DNA from: an uncultured Pseudomonadota bacterium
Lineage (GTDB): Bacteria > Pseudomonadota > Gammaproteobacteria > Steroidobacterales > Steroidobacteraceae
Assembly: GCA_946479515.1 (NCBI GenBank)
Contig: CAMLGF010000020.1
Span: 1-51,575, forward strand
Reading direction: 5' to 3'
Length of the DNA stretch: 51,575 nt
Below are positions 18,238 to 26,848 of the stretch, one piece after another. The position numbers and the translations under genes are program-made. The notes beneath the pieces were generated by a model. It had not been told where the DNA came from. It saw nothing but the letters and a program-made list of their open reading frames with translations, and made no database searches. The first letter of the stretch is position 1; each line of letters opens with the position of its first letter.

Positions 18238-19503
18238 ATGAAGATCTCGCTGAAGTTCCGTGCATTGCTGCTGGCAACGGCCGTCGCGCTGTTCGCCGCC
18301 CCTTCCCATGCAGACACCCTGCGCAACGGCTTTTCCGTCGAACGGCTGCAGCGTGTCGATGCCGTGCTCGACGGCTACGTGAACGACGGCCGCATCGGCG
18401 GCATCGTCGCGCTGGTGCTGCGCGATGGTAAGCCCGTGTACGAGCACGCCGTGGGCTGGCGCGACAAGGAAGCGGGCCAGAAGATGACCATGGACACCAT
18501 CTTCCGCATCGCCTCGCAATCTAAGGCGCTGGCCAGCGTCGCGGTGCTGTCGCTCATGGAGCAAGGCAAGCTCACGGTGAATGACCGCGCCGGCCGGTGG
18601 ATCCCGACGTTCGCGCACACCAGCGTGCTCACCAAGGGCGAGAACGGCAGCTGGTCGCCCGTACCCGCCCGGCGGCCGATCACGATCCGTGACCTGCTGA
18701 CGCATACGGCGGGCATCAACTACGGCCAGGAACCGGAATTCGCCGCGCTCTACGAACCCAAGGGCCTCGGCCCCGCGGCCGGCTTCGGCTGGTACTTCTC
18801 CGACAAGGACGAGCCCATCTGCACGACCATGGAACGGCTCGGGACACTGCCGTTCAAGGCGCAGCCCGGTGAGCAGTTCGTCTACGGGTACAACACCGAC
18901 ATCCTGGGCTGCATCGTCGAGAAGGCCTCGGGCGTGACGCTGGACGAATACATCCGCTCGCACATCACCGGGCCGCTGGGACTGAGCGACACGATGTTCT
19001 ATCTACCGCCGGAGAAGGGCGATCGCCTCGCCGTGGTGTACGGCAGCGGGCCGGGCGGCAAGATCGTGCGCGCTCCCGACGGTGCGCGCGGCCAGGGCCA
19101 CTTCGTCAAAGGCCCGCGCAAGAGCTTCTCGGGCGGCGCGGGCCTGGTATCGACGGCGCGCGACTACGCCACCTTCCTCGAGGCGCTGCGCAATGGCGGC
19201 GCGCTCGGCAAGGTGCGCATCCTGGCGCCGCACACGGTCAAGCTCATGACCACCAACCAGATCGGCGATCTCAAGAGCCCGCGTGGACTTGGTTTCGGCT
19301 TCGGGTTCGAGACGCACGACCAGTACGGCGTGTCGGGCATGGCCTCCGTGGGCTCGTGGGGTTGGGGCGGCGCCTATGGCACCTGGTACCGCGTGGATCC
19401 GCAGGAGCGGCTCACCATCGTGCTCATGCTGCAGATGATTCCGAACGACACGGACGTGCGTGACAAGTTCGACGCCACGCTGTTCCAGGCACTGATCGAC
19501 TGA
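18238..19503 (+). CDS. Secreted class C beta-lactamase-fold serine hydrolase
   Basis: This 421-residue protein has a Sec signal peptide (MKISLKFRALLLATAVALFA, cleavage after SHA at about 25) and a beta-lactamase/EstB-type fold. The nucleophile motif SxxK is Ser93-Gln-Ser-Lys96, the Tyr motif lies in FVYGYNTDILG, and the third motif is WGWGGAYGTW, in the WGG form seen in EstB-like esterases instead of KTG. It is therefore more likely an esterase or D-amino-acid peptidase than a true beta-lactamase. I prefer ATG 18238, 6 bases after GAGGAA, over ATG 18226. Confidence 0.88.
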   Translation: MKISLKFRALLLATAVALFAAPSHADTLRNGFSVERLQRVDAVLDGYVNDGRIGGIVALVLRDGKPVYEHAVGWRDKEAGQKMTMDTIFRIASQSKALASVAVLSLMEQGKLTVNDRAGRWIPTFAHTSVLTKGENGSWSPVPARRPITIRDLLTHTAGINYGQEPEFAALYEPKGLGPAAGFGWYFSDKDEPICTTMERLGTLPFKAQPGEQFVYGYNTDILGCIVEKASGVTLDEYIRSHITGPLGLSDTMFYLPPEKGDRLAVVYGSGPGGKIVRAPDGARGQGHFVKGPRKSFSGGAGLVSTARDYATFLEALRNGGALGKVRILAPHTVKLMTTNQIGDLKSPRGLGFGFGFETHDQYGVSGMASVGSWGWGGAYGTWYRVDPQERLTIVLMLQMIPNDTDVRDKFDATLFQALID

Positions 19504-19532
19504 CGGAGCCACTCCCCATCTGCTGGCAAAAG

Positions 19533-19574
19533 GGGGCAGGCCTCTCCCCGACCGAGGGATCGAGGCCTGGCCCC
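19533..19574. terminator. Hairpin between convergent genes
   Basis: GGGGCAGGCCTC (19533-19544) pairs with GAGGCCTGGCCCC (19562-19574) with one bulge. It lies between the stops of the serine hydrolase and the DUF885 gene. No U-run follows on either strand, so it may stop transcription only weakly. Confidence 0.4.
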
Positions 19575-19575
19575 G

Positions 19576-21378
19576 TTACCTGGAAATGGAGCGCGAGCCC
19601 GTTGCGGCGATCCAGCGATCGATTTTCGCTTCCAGCACCTCGAGCGGAATCGCGCCGTCCTTGAGCACCTCGTCGTGGAAGGCCCGCACGTCGAACTTCG
19701 CGCCCAGCGCCTTCTGCGCACGCTTGCGAAGTTCGACCAGTTTGAGCTGACCGATCTTGTACGCGAGCGCCTGCCCCGGGATGGCGGCGAAGCGCTCGGC
19801 CTCGGACACGGCGCGCGTCTGCTCGGCCGGTGAGTTCGCAAACATGTAGTCCAGCGTCTGCTGGCGCGTCCAGCCCTTGTAGTGGATGCCGCTGTCGGTG
19901 ACGAGGCGGATGGCACGCCACAGTTCGGCATCCAGCGCGCCGAAGCGCGCCACCGGGTCCTGGTAGATGCCCATCTCGTAGCCGAGGTATTCAGCGTACA
20001 GACCCCAACCCTCGATATACGCCGTGTCGCGCGAGAAGCGGCGGAACATGGGCAGATCGGCGAGTTCGCGTTGCAGGGAGATCTGGAAGTGATGGCCGGG
20101 CGCCGCCTCGTGCAGTGACAGCGATGCCAGCGCCCAGCGCGGGCGCGCCTTCAGGTCGTAGGCATTCACGTAGAAGATGCCCGGCCGGCTGCCGTCGAGC
20201 GGCGGGCCCTGGTACTGACCCGAGGATGCCGACTGCTCGCGGAAGCTCTCGACCAGCCGCACCTCGTAAGTCGCCTTGGGCCGCAGGTTGAAGTAGTCGG
20301 GAAGTTTCGGTGCCACATTGGCGCCGAACTGCTGGTAGGCCGCGAGCAATTGCTCGCGCGACGTGAAGTACAGGTCGTCGCGCACCTTCATCCATTCGAA
20401 GAATGCCTTGAGTTCGGGCAGCGTCTTCACCGGCCGGTCGTAGCCGAGATCCCGGGCAACGGCCCGCATGCCATCCTGGATGCGCGCCACCTCGTCGAGG
20501 CCGATCTGGTGCACCTGCGCCGGCGACAGCGAACGCAGGGTGTTGTCATGCACCTTGTGCGCATACCAGGCCGCGCCATCGGGCAGCGCACCCATGCCGA
20601 AGGTATCGCGGGTCTTCGGCAGGTACTCGTCGGCGATATACGCGCGCAGCCGCCGGTAGGCGGGAATCAGCTGCGCCGTGATCAGGTGGCGGAACGCCGC
20701 CGTCAGCCGCTCGCGGTCCGCGGCCGGAAAATCCTGCGGCAGGTGGACAATGGGACCCCAGAAGATGCTCTTCTGCGGGTCGTTGACGATGTTCGCGTCG
20801 AGCTGCGGCAGCACTTTTTCCATGAGCACGCGCGGCTGCACGATGTGCCGCGGCACCGCCTCGCGCATGTTGGCGATGGCCTGGTCGAAGATCGCCGGGC
20901 CTTTCGCCGCGCGCGCCAGCCAATCGTCGTAGTCCTTCACGGTCTTGAAGGGCTGTGCGCCCTGCCCCGAACCCAGCTGCGCGAACAGTTTCGCGATGTT
21001 GTAGAACTGGTCGATGGGCAGCAGACGATCGGGAAACTTCAACTCCTCGAGCGCCGATTCGCGGTTCAGCGTGAAGATGTCGTAGGAAAGGCGATCCTGG
21101 CCGCCGAGGTCCGCCGGCCCGATGGCCCGCGCCGCGGCGAGATATTTCTGCTCGAACGCGCGCTTCGCCTGCTCGAACTCGCTGGACAGGAAATTCGGCA
21201 GTTCCGCGTTGTAGCGCGGGTCACCGGCGAAGGTGGCGCTCACCGGGTTGAGCTTGAGGTTCTCCTCCCAGTAGTCGGCGTAGAGCCGGTTCAACTTCGC
21301 CGCCGCATCGGCGGGAGCCGCGGCGCGCGCGCCGGCGGCCAGCAGCAGACAGGCGAGCAGCATGGCGTGCTTCATCAC
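19576..21378 (-). CDS. Secreted DUF885 family metallopeptidase-like protein
   Basis: This 600-residue protein starts with a signal peptide (MMKHAMLLACLLLAAGARA, about 19-20 residues) and is otherwise a DUF885 protein: a long helical fold with the zinc-type motif HEAAPGHHFQ (His423, Glu424, His429 region) followed by YIEGWGLYAEYLG, whose Glu is the probable third ligand. Such proteins are distantly like carboxypeptidase Taq/M3 peptidases. It is presumably a periplasmic peptidase; substrate unknown. It follows the tRNA-Gln gene, separated by a strong terminator, so it should have its own promoter in the short gap at 21379-21417. Confidence 0.88.
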   Translation of the reverse strand: MMKHAMLLACLLLAAGARAAAPADAAAKLNRLYADYWEENLKLNPVSATFAGDPRYNAELPNFLSSEFEQAKRAFEQKYLAAARAIGPADLGGQDRLSYDIFTLNRESALEELKFPDRLLPIDQFYNIAKLFAQLGSGQGAQPFKTVKDYDDWLARAAKGPAIFDQAIANMREAVPRHIVQPRVLMEKVLPQLDANIVNDPQKSIFWGPIVHLPQDFPAADRERLTAAFRHLITAQLIPAYRRLRAYIADEYLPKTRDTFGMGALPDGAAWYAHKVHDNTLRSLSPAQVHQIGLDEVARIQDGMRAVARDLGYDRPVKTLPELKAFFEWMKVRDDLYFTSREQLLAAYQQFGANVAPKLPDYFNLRPKATYEVRLVESFREQSASSGQYQGPPLDGSRPGIFYVNAYDLKARPRWALASLSLHEAAPGHHFQISLQRELADLPMFRRFSRDTAYIEGWGLYAEYLGYEMGIYQDPVARFGALDAELWRAIRLVTDSGIHYKGWTRQQTLDYMFANSPAEQTRAVSEAERFAAIPGQALAYKIGQLKLVELRKRAQKALGAKFDVRAFHDEVLKDGAIPLEVLEAKIDRWIAATGSRSISR

Positions 21379-21417
21379 TAACTACTCCCGGGCGCTCGCG
21401 CCGCCTCCGTAAATGAC

Positions 21418-21449
21418 AAACCCGCCCTTTCACAGGAAAGGGCGGGTTT
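21418..21449 (-). terminator. Rho-independent terminator after tRNA-Gln
   Basis: The arms AAACCCGCCCTTTC (21418-21431) and GAAAGGGCGGGTTT (21436-21449) are 14-base perfect complements with a 4-base loop. On the minus strand it is followed by TTTGTCATTT. It lies 7 bases beyond the tRNA 3' end. Confidence 0.85.
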
Positions 21450-21455
21450 GTGCGT

Positions 21456-21529
21456 TGGCTGGGGGACTAGGATTCGAACCTAGGTAAACGGAGTCAGAGT
21501 CCGTTGTCCTACCGCTAGACGATCCCCCA
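21456..21529 (-). tRNA. tRNA-Gln (anticodon CUG)
   Basis: The minus strand reads a 74-base cloverleaf: acceptor TGGGGGA pairing with TCCCCCA, D arm TCTAGCGGTAGGA, anticodon stem-loop ACGGACTCTGACTCCGT with anticodon CTG, T arm CTAGGTTCGAATCCTAG, and an encoded CCA end. A TATATT -10 box (21558-21553) just after the rpsI stop may supply a dedicated promoter. Confidence 0.97.
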
Positions 21530-21565
21530 ATAAGCTTGGCCGTCTGGCGCGCAATATATCGAAGC

Positions 21566-21964
21566 TTAGCGCTTCGAGTACTGGGTTCCGCGGCGGGCCT
21601 TGCGACGGCCGACCTTCTTGCGCTCCACCTCGCGCGCATCGCGCGTGACGAAGCCGGCGACGCGCAGCGGCTTGCGCAGCTCGCCGTCGTACTCGATGAG
21701 CGCGCGCGTGATGCCGTGGCGGATGGCGCCGGCCTGGCCGGTGATGCCGCCGCCCGCGACCGTGACGGTGATGTCGAACTTGTTGGCCAGCTGCACGAGC
21801 TCGAGCGGCTGGCGCACGATCATGCGGCCCGTCTCACGACCGAAGAACTCGTCCAGCGGACGTTCGTTCACGGTGATCTTGCCGGAACCGGGCTTGAGGA
21901 AGACGCGGGCAGCGGAGGTCTTGCGGCGACCGGTGCCATAGTTCGACTTGGCTTGAGCGGGCAT
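21566..21964 (-). CDS. rpsI: 30S ribosomal protein S9 (uS9)
   Basis: This 132-residue protein matches S9: [21 protein letters not shown] at the N-terminus, [23 protein letters not shown] in the middle and the basic C-terminal tail [13 protein letters not shown], whose last Arg contacts P-site tRNA. It begins 13 bases after rplM and is expressed with it. The start was placed at [12 protein letters not shown]; the longer frame above it is not conserved. Confidence 0.98.
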   Translation of the reverse strand: MPAQAKSNYGTGRRKTSAARVFLKPGSGKITVNERPLDEFFGRETGRMIVRQPLELVQLANKFDITVTVAGGGITGQAGAIRHGITRALIEYDGELRKPLRVAGFVTRDAREVERKKVGRRKARRGTQYSKR

Positions 21965-21977
21965 TGAGAGAGCTTCC

Positions 21978-22418
21978 TTAGATTTCGAGCTGCTTCGGCT
22001 GCTGGGCGGCGTGCGGATGTTTGTCGCCCGCGAACACATGCAGCTTCTTGTACATCTTGCGGCCGAGCGGGCCCTTGGGGAGCATGCCCTTCACCGCGAA
22101 TTCGATGGCGCGCTCGGGATGCTCCTTGAGCAGCTTGCCGAGGGCGATGGACTTGATGCCGCCGATGGCGCCGGTGTGATGCCAGTAGATCTTGTCGTCG
22201 AGCTTGTTGCCCGTGACTTTGATCTTCTCGGCGTTCAACACGACGATGTGATCGCCCATGTCGACGTGCGGGCTGTAGCTGGCCTTCGTCTTGCCCTTGA
22301 GGCGCATGGCAATCTGGGTGGCGAGCCGGCCCAGCACCTTGTTGGAGGCATCGACGACATACCAGTCGCCGCGCGACGTCGCCGAATTCACGAATGCCGT
22401 AGACACAGTAGAAGACAT
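21978..22418 (-). CDS. rplM: 50S ribosomal protein L13 (uL13)
   Basis: This 146-residue protein is L13: [44 protein letters not shown], and [21 protein letters not shown]. coli L13 has 142 residues. It begins the rplM-rpsI operon under a strong promoter about 90 bases upstream. In E. coli L13 represses its own operon through the leader; whether the leader here (22419-22502) does the same is unknown. Confidence 0.98.
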   Translation of the reverse strand: MSSTVSTAFVNSATSRGDWYVVDASNKVLGRLATQIAMRLKGKTKASYSPHVDMGDHIVVLNAEKIKVTGNKLDDKIYWHHTGAIGGIKSIALGKLLKEHPERAIEFAVKGMLPKGPLGRKMYKKLHVFAGDKHPHAAQQPKQLEI

Positions 22419-22508
22419 CACTAACTCCAGCCACCGGAAGGACCCACTTGCCATCCGCCACGGGAAGCGGCGGTGTCTGTCGGGCAGGCCCCTGGAAAAA
22501 GGGGCGCA

Positions 22509-22537
22509 AGTGTACTCAACGAAACTTTCCTTTGCAA
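22509..22537 (-). promoter_or_regulatory. rplM-rpsI promoter
   Basis: On the minus strand TTGCAA (22537-22532) and TACACT (22514-22509) are 17 bases apart. This near-consensus promoter predicts a start near 22502 and a leader of about 84 bases before the rplM ATG. An AT-rich stretch (GAAACTTTCCTTTGCAAAGC region) around it stands out from the GC-rich surroundings. Confidence 0.75.
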
Positions 22538-22613
22538 AGCAAAGATATGGGGCATTGCCCCTGCGCGCCGACCCTGAAAACCCCAGCCGCCCCGTGGGCT
22601 TATACTCACCTGC

Positions 22614-23273
22614 ATGGCGCGTGGCCCCAACCTCGACACCTTTATCTCCGCGGCCGACCGTGCCTTGCGGGCCCTGCTGGCACCCCCGGCCGCCAGCCGC
22701 CCCATTCCCCCCTTTGCCCAGAACCCCGGACAGGGCGCTGCCCGGCGGGATGACACCCTGTCCGCCGAGGAAAAGCGGGAATCCGCCGCGCTGATGCGCG
22801 TGAATCACGCCGGGGAAGTGGCGGCGCAGGCGCTTTATCATGCCCAGGCGCTGTTCGCGCGAGATCCCAAGGTTCGCGAGTTCATGCTGCACGCGGCGCG
22901 CGAGGAGACCGATCACCTGGCGTGGTGCGAGACCCGGCTCGCGGAGCTCGGCGCGCGCCCGAGCGTGCTCAATCCTCTCTGGTACGTCGGGTCCTTCGGC
23001 ATCGGCGCCCTCGCCGCGCTCGCGGGCGACCGGGCCAGCCTCGGTTTCGTGGCCGAGACCGAGCGCCAGGTGGAGGGACACCTGAAGAGCCATCTCGAAA
23101 AGCTGCCCGCCGACGATGCGCGCAGCCGCGCCATTGTCGAAGCCATGGTCCACGATGAAGTCGGCCACGGCCAACAGGCGCAGAGCGCGGGCGCGGCCAA
23201 GCTGCCGGGCCCGGTGCGCGAATTGATGCGGCGAACGGCCCGCGTGATGACGCATACTGCGTACCGGATTTGA
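22614..23273 (+). CDS. coq7: Coq7-type demethoxyubiquinone hydroxylase
   Basis: This 219-residue enzyme is a ferritin-like di-iron hydroxylase that adds the last hydroxyl group in ubiquinone synthesis, the role played by UbiF in E. coli. Di-iron ligand motifs are [34 protein letters not shown] and [15 protein letters not shown] box (22601-22606) lies only 7 bases before the ATG, so the mRNA is probably leaderless; there is no Shine-Dalgarno. With UbiH and UbiI at 0.9-3.4 kb, the window encodes three ring hydroxylases of the pathway. Confidence 0.94.
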   Translation: MARGPNLDTFISAADRALRALLAPPAASRPIPPFAQNPGQGAARRDDTLSAEEKRESAALMRVNHAGEVAAQALYHAQALFARDPKVREFMLHAAREETDHLAWCETRLAELGARPSVLNPLWYVGSFGIGALAALAGDRASLGFVAETERQVEGHLKSHLEKLPADDARSRAIVEAMVHDEVGHGQQAQSAGAAKLPGPVRELMRRTARVMTHTAYRI

Positions 23274-23281
23274 CGATTGCT

Positions 23282-23297
23282 TGTGACCGGGATCACG
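23282..23297 (+). promoter_or_regulatory. CRP-type operator upstream of crp
   Basis: TGTGA-CCGGGA-TCACG matches the CRP consensus TGTGA-N6-TCACA at 9 of 10 half-site bases. It is centred 115 bases before the crp ATG, which suggests autoregulation. A nearby -10 could not be assigned with confidence. Confidence 0.7.
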
Positions 23298-23403
23298 CTT
23301 GGTCCGTGGTCTTTTGCCCGTGATGGCAGTAAGTTATGTCATACAACTTAATGCTTGACGGCAGGTTGGGCGATCGATCGAGCAGGCAGCAAGGGAGAGA
23401 CAG

Positions 23404-24156
23404 ATGGAAGAGGCGGTCAAACCCCTCAGCGACATTCCGGCAATCAACCGATTCCTGAGTTATTGCCGTATTCGCACCGTGCCGTCGAAGACGGTGGTGA
23501 TTCATGCGGGCGACCTGCCCGACGTCCTGTACTACATCATCAGCGGCTCGGTCGAAGTGATGGTCGAAGACGAGGAAGGCAACGAGATGGTTCTCGCCTA
23601 CCTCAACAAGGGCCAGTTCTTCGGCGAGATGGGCCTGTTCCACGAGTCCCCATTGCGCAGCGCCTGGGTGCGCACCCGCAATCACTGCGAGCTCGCGGAA
23701 ATGACCTATCCACGCTTCCGCCAGATCGCGGCGGAAAGCCCCGGCCTGGTGTTCGAGCTTGCGACACAGCTCGCCACGCGCCTCGACCGCACGAACCGCA
23801 AGCTCTCGGACCTCGCCTTCGTGGACGTCACCGGCCGCGTGGCGCATGCCATCATGGATCTGTGCGGCGAACCCGACGCCATGACGCATCCGGAAGGCAT
23901 GCAGATCAAGGTGAGCCGGCAGGAACTGTCGCGGCTCGTCGGTTGCTCGCGTGAGATGGCGGGCCGCGTGCTGAAAGTCCTGGAGGACCAGGGCCTGCTG
24001 CGCGCCACCGGCAAGACCATCGTCGTGTTCAATGCACGACCCAAGATGAAGACCCGCCCCGTGGTGGTCCCCGTGCAGGGTGGCAAGGGCAGCGGCAAGG
24101 TCAGCAACTCGCGCGTCGATGACGACGAGGACGACGACGAAGACGACGACGAATAA
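23404..24156 (+). CDS. crp: CRP/Vfr/Clp-family transcription regulator with acidic tail
   Basis: This 250-residue protein has a cyclic-nucleotide-binding domain (residues about 10-125, with FFGEMGLFHESPLRSAWVRT carrying the Gly-Glu and Arg85-Ser86 phosphate-binding pair), a dimer helix, and a CRP helix-turn-helix (about 170-195, SRQELSRLVGCSREMAGRVL) very close to Vfr and Clp. Thr130 matches CRP Thr127, while the CRP Ser128 position is Asn131. Ordinary CRP/Vfr ends near residue 211; this copy continues with a basic, Gly/Lys-rich linker and ends in 12 consecutive Asp/Glu residues (239-250). It probably binds cAMP; c-di-GMP response as in Clp is an alternative. Confidence 0.92.
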   Translation: MEEAVKPLSDIPAINRFLSYCRIRTVPSKTVVIHAGDLPDVLYYIISGSVEVMVEDEEGNEMVLAYLNKGQFFGEMGLFHESPLRSAWVRTRNHCELAEMTYPRFRQIAAESPGLVFELATQLATRLDRTNRKLSDLAFVDVTGRVAHAIMDLCGEPDAMTHPEGMQIKVSRQELSRLVGCSREMAGRVLKVLEDQGLLRATGKTIVVFNARPKMKTRPVVVPVQGGKGSGKVSNSRVDDDEDDDEDDDE

Positions 24157-24187
24157 TGGGGACATTCCCGATTTGCAGCAAATCGGG
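24156..24187. repeat. Short repeat ATGGGGACAT plus hairpin after crp
   Basis: ATGGGGACAT (24156-24165) repeats the arm of the palindrome at 6038-6047, and is followed by a hairpin with 8-base arms CCCGATTT (24167-24174) and AAATCGGG (24180-24187). This looks like a degenerate or half copy of the same dispersed repeat family. Confidence 0.45.
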
Positions 24188-24202
24188 ACAGGCCTCGATG
24201 CG

Positions 24203-24228
24203 CAAACGCCCGCACCCGCGGGCGTTTG
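24203..24228 (+). terminator. Terminator after crp
   Basis: CAAACGCCCGC (24203-24213) and GCGGGCGTTTG (24218-24228) are 11-base perfect arms with a 4-base loop, followed by TGTTT. It separates crp from the metallo-beta-lactamase-fold gene. Confidence 0.7.
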
Positions 24229-24332
24229 TGTTTCCGGCCCACGGAATCGCCCCCGCGGCGGAGTCATGCCGATGACGCGGCGGATCAGCCTGGTCCCCCG
24301 CGGATGGCGAACCGATCAGAGGGAGAATGACC

Positions 24333-25295
24333 ATGCGCACTGCATCGAGTTTGCCGGCGGCGGCTTTGGTCGCCTTGTCCACGCTCCTTACCCCGGCAAT
24401 GGCACAGGTGCAGGCGCGGGCGCCCAGCGTCAGCGGTCCCACGGCGCCACCCTCCCTGGTCCGCGCGGGCGTCACGGAACAGCTCACCGGGCATGTGTGG
24501 GCCATTCCCGACGGCTCCGCGTCCCTGGTTCCCAATGTGGGCATCGTCACAGGCTCGAAGGCCGTCCTGGTCATCGACACCGGCATGGGCGCGCGCAATG
24601 CCCGGACCGTGCTCGGCGAGGTCGCCCGGCTGGCCGCCGGCAAGCCTATCTACCTGGTGACCACGCACGTGCACCCCGAGCACGACATGGGCGCGCACGC
24701 CTTTCCCGCCGGATCGACCCTGCTGCGTTCCCGGGACCAGGTGGCGGACATCGCCGCCGGTACCGGCATGAATCTGGTGCCCGTGTTCGCCGCCCGCTCG
24801 GATCTCAACAAGGAACTGCTGGCCGGCGCACACCACCGGGATGCCGACATCGTCTTCGAGGGCGACTACACGCTCGATCTCGGCGGCCTGGTGGCGAGAA
24901 TCCGGTCCATGGGAACGAACCACACCCGCGGCGACACCGTGGTGCTCGCCGATGGCGTGTTGTTCTCCGGCGACGTCGCGATGCGGCCGCAGCCCTCGTT
25001 CGCCAACGACACCGCGACGATCTCTCACTGGCTCGCGAGCCTCGACCGGCTCGAGGCCTTGCAGGCACGGCAGATCGTGCCCAGCCACGGCCCCTTCGGC
25101 GGCCCGGAAATCATCGCCGCCTATCGCTCGTATCTCAGCGCGATCGCCGCGCGCAGCGCGCAGTTGAAGAAGGACGGCAAGTCAGAGGACGAGGCCGTGC
25201 GCCTGATCACGGCGGAAATGTCCGCGCGCTATCCTGACCAGAATCGACTCGCGGGCGCGATCCGGGCGGGCTACCGGGAAGCCGCGTTGCCTTGA
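24333..25295 (+). CDS. Exported metallo-beta-lactamase-fold hydrolase
   Basis: This 320-residue protein has a signal peptide (about residues 1-24, ending PAMA-Q) and an MBL fold: IDTGMGARNA, THVHPEHDMG (His112, His114, His117), TNHTRGDTVVL, FSGDVAM and a late PSHGPFG. The usual metal motif HxHxDH is here HxHxEH, with Asp118 following. This variant is seen in some MBL subgroups but weakens a beta-lactamase assignment. Function is unknown; a periplasmic hydrolase is likely. I chose ATG 24333 because GGGAG lies 7 bases upstream; ATG 24327 is too close to it. Confidence 0.87.
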   Translation: MRTASSLPAAALVALSTLLTPAMAQVQARAPSVSGPTAPPSLVRAGVTEQLTGHVWAIPDGSASLVPNVGIVTGSKAVLVIDTGMGARNARTVLGEVARLAAGKPIYLVTTHVHPEHDMGAHAFPAGSTLLRSRDQVADIAAGTGMNLVPVFAARSDLNKELLAGAHHRDADIVFEGDYTLDLGGLVARIRSMGTNHTRGDTVVLADGVLFSGDVAMRPQPSFANDTATISHWLASLDRLEALQARQIVPSHGPFGGPEIIAAYRSYLSAIAARSAQLKKDGKSEDEAVRLITAEMSARYPDQNRLAGAIRAGYREAALP

Positions 25296-25334
25296 GATCT
25301 GCCGCGCCGCGGCCCGGCTCGCCGAAGCGCGCAG

Positions 25335-26003
25335 CTACCTCGCCGCGATGGCGGCACGCATGCGGGCGATGGTCGCCTGATAATCCCCGGAGCCGAAGAT
25401 GGCCGAGCCGGCCACGAACATGTCCGCGCCCGCGCGCGCGATTTCGCCAATGTTGTCCACCTTGACGCCACCGTCGATCTCCAGTCGCGTCTGCAGGCCG
25501 CGATCGTCGATGAGCTTGCGCACGGCACGCACCTTGTCGAGCACGGCCGGAATGAACTGCTGCCCGCCGAAACCCGGGTTCACCGACATCAGCAGCACCA
25601 GGTCGAGCTTGGGCAGCGTGTATTCGAGATAGTCGAGCGGCGTCGCGGGATTGAACACCAGGCCCGGCCGGCAACCGTGTTCGCGGATCAGGCCGATGGT
25701 TCGATCGATGTGTTCCGTGGCTTCGGGATGGAACGAGATGTAAGTGGCGCCGGCCCGGGCGAAATCCGGCACGATGCGATCCACCGGCTTCACCATGAGG
25801 TGCACGTCGATGGGCGCGGTGACCCCATGCTTGCGCAGCGCTTCGCAGACCAGCGGGCCGACGGTGAGATTCGGCACGTAGTGGTTGTCCATGACGTCGA
25901 AGTGGATCACGTCGGCGCCGGCCGACAGCACCGCATTCACTTCGTCACCCAGGCGCGCGAAATCCGCCGAGAGAATCGAAGGCGCGATCCAGGGTGTCTT
26001 CAT
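25335..26003 (-). CDS. rpe: Ribulose-phosphate 3-epimerase
   Basis: Rpe interconverts ribulose 5-phosphate and xylulose 5-phosphate. The 222-residue TIM barrel shows [29 protein letters not shown] (metal His and Asp), [21 protein letters not shown] and AGSAIFG phosphate-binding motifs. An ATG at 26003 fits the family start; a TTG at 26012 in the same frame is possible. It follows djlA by 11 bases and may share its transcript. Confidence 0.96.
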   Translation of the reverse strand: MKTPWIAPSILSADFARLGDEVNAVLSAGADVIHFDVMDNHYVPNLTVGPLVCEALRKHGVTAPIDVHLMVKPVDRIVPDFARAGATYISFHPEATEHIDRTIGLIREHGCRPGLVFNPATPLDYLEYTLPKLDLVLLMSVNPGFGGQQFIPAVLDKVRAVRKLIDDRGLQTRLEIDGGVKVDNIGEIARAGADMFVAGSAIFGSGDYQATIARMRAAIAAR

Positions 26004-26014
26004 GGCGGGCAAGT

Positions 26015-26830
26015 CTACATTCCCCGCGCGGACTTGATGAGCTCGTAGGCTTCGATGATCTGCTGGGTGCGTTGTTTGGCGTGCTCGAGCATGGATTCGG
26101 GCAGGCCATTGGCCTTGAGTTTGTCGGGATGATGCTTGGACAACTGCCTTCGATAGGCCTTCGACACCTCGTCGTTGCTGGCCTTGGCGTCCACTTCGAG
26201 CACCTGATAGGCGGCCTCGAGCCGCATGCCGGGCCTGGGCGCCGCCTGCCCCGTGCCCTGGCCGGCGCCTCCATTGGCGCGGAACTGCTCACGGCGAAGC
26301 CGCAGCACCGCCTCCATGTGCGCCAGCTCCAGGCGCGAGACATCGAGCAGCTCGGCCACGCGCTGTACCGCGGTGCGCGCCGCACCCTGCATGTCGACGC
26401 CTTCGAGCGCCGCCCGCACCTGGATTTCGAGGAATACGCGAATGAGATCGGGACGGCTGGCGCAGGCCTCGCGCAGCTTGTCCATCGCCTCTTCGAGATC
26501 GAACTCGCGGCCCTTGCCGCGAGTGAAGTGCTGGATGGCGGCATGGATCTGCGCGCCATCGAGCCGCAGCTCAGCCATCACCCGGCGCGCGGCGGCGATC
26601 TCGGCTTCCGACACGCGGCCGTCGGCCTTGGCCACGTGGCCCATGACCTCGAAGGTGGCCGTGAAGAACCGCTGGCCGATCTCCAGCACCGCCGGGCCCG
26701 AGCGGCGGCGCGCGGCGTCGACGCTCTGGTCGTAGAAGTGCCCGACGACCATGCCGAGGAGCAGTCCCCAGGGATTCTTGAACAGCAACAGGCCGATGAT
26801 GGCGCCGACGAGTTTTCCGGTGATGCTCAT
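26015..26830 (-). CDS. djlA: DjlA-like membrane-anchored J-domain co-chaperone
   Basis: This 271-residue protein has one N-terminal membrane segment (about residues 8-30), a TerB-like helical domain (about 48-165) and a C-terminal J domain (about 205-271) with the HPD motif in KHHPDKL. This is the DjlA layout; DjlA stimulates DnaK and affects envelope stress and capsule pathways in E. coli. The start codon is only 18 bases from that of the divergent purC, so both promoters must overlap coding or start regions. Confidence 0.9.
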   Translation of the reverse strand: MSITGKLVGAIIGLLLFKNPWGLLLGMVVGHFYDQSVDAARRRSGPAVLEIGQRFFTATFEVMGHVAKADGRVSEAEIAAARRVMAELRLDGAQIHAAIQHFTRGKGREFDLEEAMDKLREACASRPDLIRVFLEIQVRAALEGVDMQGAARTAVQRVAELLDVSRLELAHMEAVLRLRREQFRANGGAGQGTGQAAPRPGMRLEAAYQVLEVDAKASNDEVSKAYRRQLSKHHPDKLKANGLPESMLEHAKQRTQQIIEAYELIKSARGM

Positions 26831-26848
26831 GGGCGCTTGTTAAGATTC

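Noticed and set aside
18238..19503. Calling the serine hydrolase an AmpC beta-lactamase
   Set aside because: It has SxxK but WGG in place of KTG and an EstB-like Tyr motif; an esterase or peptidase is more likely.
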